From an uncultured Prevotellaceae bacterium (GTDB taxonomy: Bacteria > Bacteroidota > Bacteroidia > Bacteroidales > Bacteroidaceae), in contig CAMYZO010000010.1 of assembly GCA_947303855.1 (NCBI GenBank), positions 1-50,661 on the forward strand: a stretch of 50,661 nt of DNA, in the 5' to 3' direction. Shown here piece by piece: positions 19,501 to 26,081 of this stretch (its first letter is position 1; each line of letters opens with the position of its first letter). A program made the translations under genes and the position numbers. The notes beneath the pieces are model-generated. The model was not told the DNA's origin, made no database searches, and saw only the letters and a list, made by a program, of their open reading frames with translations.

Positions 19501-19713
19501 AGTATCAAACTGGCACGACAGGCTGAGGTTCATCACCACGTAGGGTTTGATGTCGGCGGGAATGAGGTCGATGATTTTCTGCGGGTCGGCCGAGTTCCAT
19601 ACGTCGATATGAATGAGCCACATGGGATGCTGCGCATCGATGGGACGGCGCTGTTGGCCTTGCGCCACGCTAAAGAATAGCGAAAAAAGGATAAAGAGTA
19701 AATACTTCTTCAT
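16519..19713 (-). CDS. Secreted GH98 endo-glycosidase with CBM modules
   Basis: 1064 aa from ATG 19713 (MKKYLLFILFSLFFSVAQG, a signal peptide); an in-frame ATG at 19722 is the alternative. The N-terminal ~340 residues match the GH98 catalytic domain (MWLIHIDVWNSADPQKI, FLGWNYAEQFWAFG, LTVSWCGGIYHFD), followed by the GH98 beta-sandwich. Next are a CBM6/35-like module (IIIEAENMDRK to IIDQVTYEP, about 625-755), an InlB-type repeat (YLVTVRNADHGTV, about 760-845), a second beta-sandwich (ELNFSDVDGGKFPEGW, about 850-1015) and a T9SS-like tail (IYNVSGVKTQQLQRGL). Known GH98 enzymes are blood-group endo-beta-galactosidases and, in gut Bacteroides, endo-xylanases for heavily substituted corn xylan; the neighbours favour the latter. 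First gene of its operon, with its own promoter. Confidence 0.85.
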   Translation of the reverse strand: MKKYLLFILFSLFFSVAQGQQRRPIDAQHPMWLIHIDVWNSADPQKIIDLIPADIKPYVVMNLSLSCQFDTKTGMYRMPRNAVRTYKSWGTVCQQNGMWFTCQPASGGHTHIQDNDLETFEYFFKHFPNFLGWNYAEQFWAFGDAGDLSSMTKSSRWNLFADLVEMSHRYGGFLTVSWCGGIYHFDTDPIAELKSEPRFLEACKKYPEAMLFLYKYTHCSSFYNNESVCFGPFISGLTKNYGVRYDNCGWNDMTTKIYLDKHPEISSQYGDKAFDKAGELKKMKYPGAAGIGTVMEQTCVNGGAVWDGPELIWTEDFQNLGDTNVDGYTRRNWGTFDNFKGIWLDMWRKIMDGTMYIPTREEVVQKTQAVIIHDADNDFKVPDALYDGLYKVNDPGNRGDGRWENNLWYLKSTGRYGAIPMVTGLYDDVANKIKVQVKKSAYSSRWGTQSKKVSEFNNLYPEVSTGDLYVNRYKNQLVTYVPYTYMNAKKRATAEIPLQYNTSSALKLSYGKLSSGVIREYVDHIDVYLNNYRSDTVTAQTDTIIVKGATATHSHTWKKHTTGANGPSPIVVGAYDAASESYRVIVKHMGPIDISIKCSGTATDRLTDVLPNSALPSPQQPEPYVGPIIIEAENMDRKSADCNLTHSGWWAQDMKDFAGMGYITTQGSTNCALRHQLKLEEGAAGQYNIRMRYCNATKSGQMTFTVNGTAQKVNISAAGKNDWREAVVTATMKAGTNDLVIQNTSSFSGMIIDQVTYEPVGTETEKYLVTVRNADHGTVTSDMSEAAAGQKVTLTITPDEGYAIKELRVVNSVFFTQGLTIPVTGTSKTVSFTMMDENMTIQPLFYDTQAIYELNFSDVDGGKFPEGWRTTDGNDVRNYPYQSGSGPRTFAGLTGYQGKALYWRNTSAEYGRLSGYLLTLEPGTYELTWAMAAWKGAPEYQASILSSSGTLIKSSATMTAKPDLNGNSAGNISSAVSYTMQFEVKTKGNYIIQFKATTGGYVEYLLAECKVRKANVTGISSVSSTEPAAAEGIYNVSGVKTQQLQRGLNIIRTADGKTRKIWKR

Positions 19714-19753
19714 TTTAAACATGATTTTAATTATTGGATTCCAAATCTATGTG

Positions 19754-19806
19754 CAAAGATAAAGCCCTTCGGTGAGAAGGGCTTTATCTTATGTTTCATA
19801 GGTTTA
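19754..19806 (-). promoter_or_regulatory. GH98 operon promoter with candidate HTCS operator
   Basis: The -7 box TATCTTTG is the reverse complement of 19754-19761. The two half-sites lie at 19801-19806 (TAAACC) and 19780-19785 (AAAGCC), 21 bp apart, with the first starting exactly 45 nt upstream of the -7. No -33 TTTG is present, as expected for an activator-dependent promoter. It overlaps the terminator hairpin of the preceding gene. Confidence 0.6.
19756..19790. terminator. Terminator hairpin fused to the GH98 promoter
   Basis: A perfect 15-bp stem (19756-19770 with 19776-19790; core GATAAAGCCCTTC) has the loop GGTGA. It lies 55 nt downstream of the stop of the 1257-aa protein. The U-tract is short and broken (TTTATCTTT on the minus strand). 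Its 3' arm contains part of the -7 box and its 5' arm (minus strand) contains the second operator half-site. Confidence 0.6.
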
Positions 19807-19844
19807 CATTTTCGTAAGACCTATGGAAAGTTACTGTCAAATGA

Positions 19845-22800
19845 TTACTTGATGACTTTCTCGGTCTTCACAGTGCCGTCGCTCATCATCTTCTTGACAA
19901 TCACGACACCCTTCTTGGCCACGGGTATGCGCTGGCCGTTGAGGTCGAACAGCTCGATGGCGCGTACCTTAGCAGCAGCGGGAGCTGCGTCGATGCCAGT
20001 CATCACCTCGTTGTAGAGTGAAGTGTAGTCAACGCTGTTGGCAGGAGCAGTCAGGTTGACAGCTACAATCTTGTCGAACATGAACTGAGAGTTCGGACCG
20101 AAGTTTGCACCCAGGTTCAGGAAACCGTCGGTGACAACGATGTCGCTCATCTCGCAGTCGTGGTGACCGCTGTACTGTCCATAGTTGTCGAGGTCGAACT
20201 TACCAGAGAACTGCTCATCAGCACCCTCTCCACCAAGGAGGAGAGCTTCACTGTTCTTGGCGAAAGCATAAGAATCAGTGCAGTCGGGCTTGGTGCCATC
20301 AGAATTCCACTCCCAGCAAGTAGCATCCAGAATCACGGTATAGACACCTGCGGGCAGGTCAGCAACGGTCTGCTCATAGCGCATAGCTGTTCTGTTCTTG
20401 GTCATGACGACATCCTCAGCAACACCGGGGATATTGCGCGGCGTACCGCCAACCCACATAGTGATAACCTCACCACTAGCACCAACAGCATCCCAACCAG
20501 GAACGTTCTCGGCATTGAAGCCGTTCTTAACCTGAAGTGCATAGACATTCGGGTTCTTGAAGAACACGCTCATGTCATAGCTCTCCTTGACACCTGTAGA
20601 CTCGTCCTCAGTGAACAGAGTAGCATCGCCATCAAGAATCTTCTTGTAGAGAGCAGCCTTAATGTTGTCCTTCACCTTCTCAACGAGCTCGTCGTCATCA
20701 GTAAAGGCGTTGAGAGCCTCCTCGATGATGGGATTCTCTGCATCAAGCTTCTTCAACGTCTCAGCGCCACGACGCAGACGGTCAACAAGAACTTTCACGC
20801 CACTATCACCCGTAGCCGATACACCCTCGGTGAATACCACACTCGTCAGGTTAACGATATCGGTCAGCTCGTCGATAGCATTCTGCAGGGCAACATCGTC
20901 AGTCAGCTTGTCCCAATCGCGATGTCTCTGCCATTTGGGCTCTTCCTCAGTACCATCGTTCTGCATGACAGATGTGCCATGATACTTGTCAACAACGGCT
21001 ACCAGGTCAGCATACTGCTGAAGGTTAGCAAACTTCTTGTCCTTGTTCTGGTCAACGATATCAGCACCCTTCTGAATCTTCTCGTCGTAAGACTTACAGA
21101 GGTCAACGTGGTCGGTCAGGTCAGAAGCAGTCTTGGCGAGCAGCTCAGTAGCCTCCTCACACTGTGAAGGATTGGTGTAAGTGCCCTGTTCAGCCTCAAC
21201 CTTGGCAATAGCATCGTTAAGAGCAGTCTGGGCAGCACCGGCATAGCGCTCATCAGCATTCAGTTCCTGCTTCTCCTTAGCCTTCTTCAGGGCCTCCTCA
21301 AGGTTATAAAGCTCAACAGCGCCGTAGGTTGCAGGGATATAAGTCACCTTGACATTGGCCAGGATAACACCATTCTGCCAGTCGTTATTGGTAGGCTCAC
21401 CCTCAGCATTCTTAGCAACAATCCAGTTCATCACATAGTTAGCGTCAACCGTAGGAGTGAAGTCGATGCTGGTGAATGTAGAACCCTTCACGGCATCACG
21501 CTTCTCACCCAGTCCAGGACCATTCTCCACAACCTGTGAGAACACCTCTTCCTCACCCTTCATAATTTGGAACTTCATGTACTTGGCAGCACCATTGGTC
21601 CACATAGCAGAGTTGAACGAGATGTTATAAGTCTTACCAGCCTTCATGGCGAGGACGTGCTCCTCGTCGTTAGCACCGTAAGTAACATACCATGTACGCA
21701 TATACAGACCCTTGGTGAAGTCGCCACCGGCTGTGAAATCCATCATACGGGCACCGCTACCATAGTTCTTGTCAGGCGTACGCTCTTCCTGACCGTCGGC
21801 AATCAGCTTGAAGCCCTCAGGGATACCACCATTTGCACAGTTGTTGAAGTAGCTGACAGGAAGCAGGTCTGTAGGCAGATCGCTTATATCAACAGGACCT
21901 ACAGAGAATGTGTACGTCGTGTCAGTGTAGATCTCGTCCGATATCCGGAATTCAGGATAAACCTTAGAGAGGTTGATGGTATGCATACCGTTAGACATGG
22001 CAGCACCAGAATAAGTCATAGTGATCTCTTCAGAGAAGCCACTCTCATCAGGATTGACAGCAGCAACAGTTAGAGCCTGACCGTCGAGTGTAGCCACTGC
22101 CTGGCTCACGTCAGCCTTCTTGTCGAAGGTTACCTTGAACTCTTTCAGGTCGGGATCAACACGGAACGAACCCTGCTGAGGAGTAGCACTCTTAATGGTG
22201 GGATTCTCCATAATATAAGGATAGAGATCTTCAGCCGTAGACATATCATCGTCGTATGTTGCAGTGGCAACGCCGTCGGAAACAGCCTCACCAGGTGTAG
22301 GACCGTTAGTGAACTTCAGCTGCAGGTCACCAGCAGGATTCTTGAAGGTCACCTCTACCTGGTCGTTGGGTTCAAACATATCTGCAAGGAAGATGATAAA
22401 GCGGCCATCGGCAAAGCCCTCGATTGAGAGCACGTCCTTAGCCTCGCCATTCACCTTGACAGTAGCACATTCGTTGGGGAATACCAGACGCTTAACCTTG
22501 GCAGCAGCCACAAGGTCGGCCACGTTGGTGTCGAAACCGAAGCTCATTGCAATGCCAATGCCGCCAAAACTTGCAGTAAGACCACTCTTCAGCTGCTCCA
22601 TCTTGATGTTGCGGAAATAGAAGTTGTTGGAGGTCTCCTTGTCATTGTTCAAGTCAAAGGCAATACTCTTGAAACCATTCTGTCCAATCACATCAGATGT
22701 AACAGTACCATCGGCAGTAACTGTCATCCAATCAACGGAAGCATCGAATTCAGGAACGATACCACCGGTATTGTATTTGCGAGGATCACCTTGGGCACTT

Positions 22801-23618
22801 GTTGTCACCTTCTGAACACGGTCAGCCTTCACATCGAAAGAGAGTCTCCACTTGGCACCTTCAGGTAATTCCTCATTAAATTTGATAAAGAACTGAGTGC
22901 TCCAGGTCTCTGTAGCATTGTCGTCAGAAGCAACAACAATATACTTCACGCCATCATCGTCTGTCATAATAGTAGGACGGTCGTTGGCAGTATCACCATT
23001 GGTTGGACCATTCTTCGAAACGGGGAAGCTTTCCAAATCGTCGGTATCGAAGTTACCATTATTAATAATGCTCACCCAACCTACCTGCTGGCTGGCATCA
23101 GCCTTCTCAACCTCAACGCTGCTAAGAATCACCTTGGTATTCCAAGCAGAGCCCTTGATAGCAGTCATATAGACATAGCCGTACTTCTTCTTAACAGCTA
23201 ACAGGTCGATGACCCATGTTCCTTCTCCCTCCTGAGTACAGAACTCTGCACCGTTTCCAGCAGGGCAAATAATATGGTCGTTAGCACCATCGGTCTTGTC
23301 AGTATTCAAGAAAATGCGTGGGGTGGAACCATTCAGGTTACCAGACTCATCACATCCTGCCATAGCGACATACATCTTGGAATAGCCTCCAAGATCGAGA
23401 ATAGCATTACAATCGGAATCACCGAATGCACATCCGGTAGCCTCGCCTATCACATAGGCAGCGCCTTTAAAAGTACCGGTAATAACATAATCAGCGCCCC
23501 ATCCCTCATGAGTGACGAAGCCCGATGCTGTCAGCGGAATACGCTCACCAGCACTTACGTTCATTGCGCCCAACAGCATAGCTGCCAGCACAACGAGAAA
23601 TTGGTAAGTTTTTTTCAT
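19845..23618 (-). CDS. Large modular secreted protein, putative carbohydrate-binding
   Basis: 1257 aa; signal peptide about 1-23 (ending NVSAG). No glycoside hydrolase motif is seen. Modules: a beta-sandwich (25-170), a CBM4-like module (about 178-345, opening VSIINNGNFDTDDLESF, the style of CBMs in Bacteroidetes GH10 xylanases), an Ig-like domain (about 480-585, TIKSATPQQGSF), a beta-sandwich (about 595-760, FNNCANGGIPEGF) related to the one near the GH98 C-terminus, an Ala/Glu-rich helical FIVAR-like region (about 765-1000), another beta-sandwich (about 1030-1200) and a T9SS-like tail (IELFDLNGQRIPVAKKG). It is a single-gene unit with its own operator/promoter and terminator. Likely a surface scaffold that holds xylan; this is inference. 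Confidence 0.72.
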   Translation of the reverse strand: MKKTYQFLVVLAAMLLGAMNVSAGERIPLTASGFVTHEGWGADYVITGTFKGAAYVIGEATGCAFGDSDCNAILDLGGYSKMYVAMAGCDESGNLNGSTPRIFLNTDKTDGANDHIICPAGNGAEFCTQEGEGTWVIDLLAVKKKYGYVYMTAIKGSAWNTKVILSSVEVEKADASQQVGWVSIINNGNFDTDDLESFPVSKNGPTNGDTANDRPTIMTDDDGVKYIVVASDDNATETWSTQFFIKFNEELPEGAKWRLSFDVKADRVQKVTTSAQGDPRKYNTGGIVPEFDASVDWMTVTADGTVTSDVIGQNGFKSIAFDLNNDKETSNNFYFRNIKMEQLKSGLTASFGGIGIAMSFGFDTNVADLVAAAKVKRLVFPNECATVKVNGEAKDVLSIEGFADGRFIIFLADMFEPNDQVEVTFKNPAGDLQLKFTNGPTPGEAVSDGVATATYDDDMSTAEDLYPYIMENPTIKSATPQQGSFRVDPDLKEFKVTFDKKADVSQAVATLDGQALTVAAVNPDESGFSEEITMTYSGAAMSNGMHTINLSKVYPEFRISDEIYTDTTYTFSVGPVDISDLPTDLLPVSYFNNCANGGIPEGFKLIADGQEERTPDKNYGSGARMMDFTAGGDFTKGLYMRTWYVTYGANDEEHVLAMKAGKTYNISFNSAMWTNGAAKYMKFQIMKGEEEVFSQVVENGPGLGEKRDAVKGSTFTSIDFTPTVDANYVMNWIVAKNAEGEPTNNDWQNGVILANVKVTYIPATYGAVELYNLEEALKKAKEKQELNADERYAGAAQTALNDAIAKVEAEQGTYTNPSQCEEATELLAKTASDLTDHVDLCKSYDEKIQKGADIVDQNKDKKFANLQQYADLVAVVDKYHGTSVMQNDGTEEEPKWQRHRDWDKLTDDVALQNAIDELTDIVNLTSVVFTEGVSATGDSGVKVLVDRLRRGAETLKKLDAENPIIEEALNAFTDDDELVEKVKDNIKAALYKKILDGDATLFTEDESTGVKESYDMSVFFKNPNVYALQVKNGFNAENVPGWDAVGASGEVITMWVGGTPRNIPGVAEDVVMTKNRTAMRYEQTVADLPAGVYTVILDATCWEWNSDGTKPDCTDSYAFAKNSEALLLGGEGADEQFSGKFDLDNYGQYSGHHDCEMSDIVVTDGFLNLGANFGPNSQFMFDKIVAVNLTAPANSVDYTSLYNEVMTGIDAAPAAAKVRAIELFDLNGQRIPVAKKGVVIVKKMMSDGTVKTEKVIK

Positions 23619-23676
23619 GTCGTTTTGTTTTTAGTTAATAATAAAGAATAAATAATTTGATTTCAAATTCTGGGTG

Positions 23677-23729
23677 CAAAGATAAAGCCCTTCGGCGAGA
23701 AGGGCTTTATCGTTTGTTTCATTGGTTTT
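23677..23729 (-). promoter_or_regulatory. Promoter of the 1257-aa protein with candidate HTCS operator
   Basis: The -7 box TATCTTTG is the reverse complement of 23677-23684. Half-sites AAAACC (23724-23729) and AAAGCC (23703-23708) are 21 bp apart, and the first lies 45 nt upstream of the -7. The box reads AAAACCAATGAAACAAACG, the fullest version of the motif in the window. The ATG is 59 nt downstream of the -7. Confidence 0.62.
23681..23711. terminator. Terminator hairpin fused to the promoter at 23677
   Basis: A perfect 13-bp stem (23681-23693 with 23699-23711; GATAAAGCCCTTC) has the loop GGCGA. It follows the 51-aa gene by 68 nt. It is a near-identical second copy of the hairpin at 19756-19790, including the -7 box at its edge. 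Confidence 0.6.
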
Positions 23730-23779
23730 CAAATTTGTGCAAACCGTTATTTTTACGGGGTTTCAAGACATTCCATCTC

Positions 23780-23935
23780 TTATTCCTCAAAGAAATCGTC
23801 GACATCGCGACCCAGGATCTCTCCGCTGTCATTTACTTCCTCCTCGCCGTTAAGTACCATCGACGCGGTGGTAAGCAGGCTCTCAATCTCTACGGTTTCT
23901 ATCTCGATAAAAGGTGCTTGATATTGCTTTTTCAT
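23780..23935 (-). CDS. 51-aa acidic small protein
   Basis: This short frame fills the gap between the two large secreted-protein genes. It starts MKKQYQAPFIEIETVEIE and ends GRDVDDFFEE before TAA. It is strongly acidic in its second half and has no signal peptide or transmembrane segment. Short Bacteroidales proteins opening MKK.Y..P are often seen near secreted proteins; no function is known to me. It lies 58 nt downstream of the 551-aa gene and upstream of the hairpin, so it is probably the second gene of that transcript. The ATG is preceded by the A-rich leader usual for the phylum. Codon use is regular, which argues against chance. Confidence 0.65.
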   Translation of the reverse strand: MKKQYQAPFIEIETVEIESLLTTASMVLNGEEEVNDSGEILGRDVDDFFEE

Positions 23936-23993
23936 AATGTTGTCTCTTATTTAATTCTATTAATACTTCGTTCTTTAATCGCGCATACATTAG

Positions 23994-25649
23994 TTATTTC
24001 AGCACGACCTTCTTACCGTCAACCACATAGAGACCCTTCGTAGGAGCAGCCACGTGCTGGCCCTTCAGGTTGTAGACCTCGCCCTCACCCTTCACGCTCT
24101 CAACGTTCTTGATGCCGGTAGTCTCAGTGCCGAAGCCGATGAAGTCACGACCGGCAGCCTCAACCTGAAGATAAGCCTTGCCAGCAGGAACGGTTACGCC
24201 TGCACCTAACTTATAGAAGCCCACGACACTGTTCTTATTGGCCAGAACATAGATATTATCACCTGTAACGGTACCATCAGACACTTTCAGGTCGTTGTCT
24301 TCAATGGCGGCGGCACTGTCAATAACAGGTAATTCATAGTCATTGGTCGCAGCCTCGATGATCACGGCATTGTTTGCAGGAATCTCATCAACCGGAGTCA
24401 AGGTTACAGAGGAACCATCAACCTTAGCAGCATAAGCGGTCACACCTGTTGCTCTAACATTCATGTCGGGAGCAAATGTGGTATAGCCAGCATCACCTAC
24501 GGTCACGGTACGGGGTTTGAATTCAACAAGCAGGTCTGTAATAGTAGCAGTCCCCCCCGACCATGACTTCTTGATAGCATTAATGCGTACAGCAGATTTG
24601 TCAGACAGGTCTATAGTTGCCATACCATCTGTCAAAGTCATATTTAGTTGTGTCAGAGAGCCGCCATTTCCATCACCACCACCATTTCCGACCTCAAGTC
24701 GATCAGTACGCACGCCAAATTCCGCACCATTTGGTGTACCAAGAATTATCAAGGACTTTGCATCAATTAGTTTTGCATATTGATCCCACTTCACACTCGC
24801 ATTGCCATACAACATTCCGCCATCATTAATGGAAGTGTTCAAGTTCAGATCGCAACCGCCAGAACTCTTAATAGTAGCATCATCATCAATACCAGTCCAT
24901 TCATGGAACATAGCCTGAGTAAGATTCACATAACCATCACTCAACTTAAGATTTGCAATTGCGTCAGTAATAGCGTTCTTAGCATCATCCAGACTGCTTT
25001 CAGTAGCAGATGCATTAGCATACTCAGACTCTCCGTTTGTTATAGCATCGGTCAAATCCTGGAAACTTTCAACTGTCTTAGCGAAATCACTCTGAGCTTT
25101 TCCCCGGTTGATCGCATTCATCAAATTTTCCTTGGGAACAGCGAGGGGATCATCTGGCTTAACTAATTTAATAGAAGTGACCGTTCCCTTTTGGCCCCAT
25201 CCTATTTTAATTGTTACAAGATGAAAATAGCTCAACTTCAAATCCGCGATATTCAGTTCTGCAGTGGGGGTCTCTGTAGTAATTACAGGATTTATTTCTC
25301 CATTTGCACCACTTGCGCCTTCACGATTATAAAGTACGCGAAGCGAGAAAGAACTTTTTCCTTCGGCTGGTGTTCCTGTAAAAACGATTTTCGTATAGTT
25401 GGAAAGATCCACATATATAAAACCATTTACCCCAGGAGTTCCACAAAGGACAGCCCCATTTTCAATTTCAACACCCACATTAAAATCAATTGCCGCATCG
25501 CCAGTTACAACAGCACTTGCATCTGTCGTTGACCAGGTTTTAAACATGTCGGCTGTTAATTCCTCTTCGACATCGGCAGCATTTGCTACACCAGCACCTG
25601 CCACAAACAGTGCCAGCGAGAGCATCAATTTTGTAAATTTCTCAACCAT
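23994..25649 (-). CDS. Secreted protein with two related carbohydrate-binding-like modules
   Basis: 551 aa from ATG 25649 (MVEKFTKLMLSLALFVAGAG, a signal peptide ending ANAA). Two modules share a pattern: LTADMFKTWSTTDAS ... GTPGVNGFIYVDLSNYTKIV (about 30-170) and LTQAMFHEWTGIDDDA ... LIILGTPNGAEFG (about 240-385). A helical FIVAR-like linker (LMNAINRGKAQSDF) separates them. MF..W-type modules of this kind occur in Bacteroidetes xylanases, where they are thought to bind xylan. A third beta-rich region (about 390-510) leads into a T9SS-like tail (VYNLKGQHVAAPTKGLYVV). No catalytic motif is visible. The 5' two thirds are AT-richer than the 3' third. Probably a surface xylan-binding protein; function inferred. 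Confidence 0.72.
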   Translation of the reverse strand: MVEKFTKLMLSLALFVAGAGVANAADVEEELTADMFKTWSTTDASAVVTGDAAIDFNVGVEIENGAVLCGTPGVNGFIYVDLSNYTKIVFTGTPAEGKSSFSLRVLYNREGASGANGEINPVITTETPTAELNIADLKLSYFHLVTIKIGWGQKGTVTSIKLVKPDDPLAVPKENLMNAINRGKAQSDFAKTVESFQDLTDAITNGESEYANASATESSLDDAKNAITDAIANLKLSDGYVNLTQAMFHEWTGIDDDATIKSSGGCDLNLNTSINDGGMLYGNASVKWDQYAKLIDAKSLIILGTPNGAEFGVRTDRLEVGNGGGDGNGGSLTQLNMTLTDGMATIDLSDKSAVRINAIKKSWSGGTATITDLLVEFKPRTVTVGDAGYTTFAPDMNVRATGVTAYAAKVDGSSVTLTPVDEIPANNAVIIEAATNDYELPVIDSAAAIEDNDLKVSDGTVTGDNIYVLANKNSVVGFYKLGAGVTVPAGKAYLQVEAAGRDFIGFGTETTGIKNVESVKGEGEVYNLKGQHVAAPTKGLYVVDGKKVVLK

Positions 25650-25685
25650 AATTTTATTTATTAGTAAAACGTATTTTTTGGGGTG

Positions 25686-25738
25686 CAAAGGTAATGACCT
25701 GCGCCGAAAAAGGCTTTCAAAAATGTCTCAATGGTTTT
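25686..25738 (-). promoter_or_regulatory. Promoter of the 551-aa protein with candidate HTCS operator
   Basis: The -7 box TACCTTTG is the reverse complement of 25686-25693. Half-sites AAAACC (25733-25738) and AAAGCC (25712-25717) are 21 bp apart, 45 nt from first half-site to -7. The sequence between differs from the two hairpin-bearing promoters, so the half-sites are conserved independently of the hairpin. Confidence 0.62.
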
Positions 25739-25766
25739 TAAAAACGTAAAACCGTAGGAATAATGG

Positions 25767-26075
25767 CCCTATATAGGCAAAAAGGAAAACAACCCTCACC
25801 TCTGACACCCAAACTGAGTGTCAGCTACTTACACGTTTTTTACTGACACCCAAGGTGACACCCGAAGTGACACCCAGAGGCTGGCTCGCAAAAAAATCCC
25901 GGCCTCTCGCCGGGACGAGAGGCCGGGATTTTCCGGCGAGAGGCTGGCAGACGGGTGTGCCTTCAGGTGGCACCCAGAGCATCCTGCCCTCACCCAAAAT
26001 GTATACTGATTACCAGCATGTTACGCCCTTGGGTGTCAGAGGTGAGGGATAATTATTTCCTTTCCCTATATAAGG
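25767..26075. repeat. About 308-bp inverted-repeat element (MITE-like)
   Basis: The perfect 20-bp inner inverted repeat CCCTCACCTCTGACACCCAA (25793-25812) matches the reverse complement of 26029-26048. The homology extends outward through TATATAGG/AGGAAA on both sides. The inside holds repeated GTGACACCC units (25840-25880) and a perfect 17-bp hairpin (25893-25932). It shares ATACTGATTAYCAGC plus GTTA (26003-26023) with the element at 103-420 (126-146). No ORF inside looks like a gene. Confidence 0.7.
25893..25932 (-). terminator. Strong terminator hairpin downstream of the HTCS gene
   Basis: A perfect 17-bp stem (25893-25909 with 25916-25932; AAAATCCCGGCCTCTCG) has a 6-nt loop. On the minus strand the 3' arm runs into seven T's. 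It lies about 150 nt beyond the HTCS stop, inside the repeat element, so the element appears to supply the terminator. Confidence 0.75.
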
Positions 26076-26081
26076 TGGTTA

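Noticed and set aside
23657..24043. 128-aa plus-strand frame over the 51-aa gene
   Set aside because: It runs antisense through a hairpin, the 51-aa frame and the 3' end of the 551-aa gene; unusual composition and no leader.
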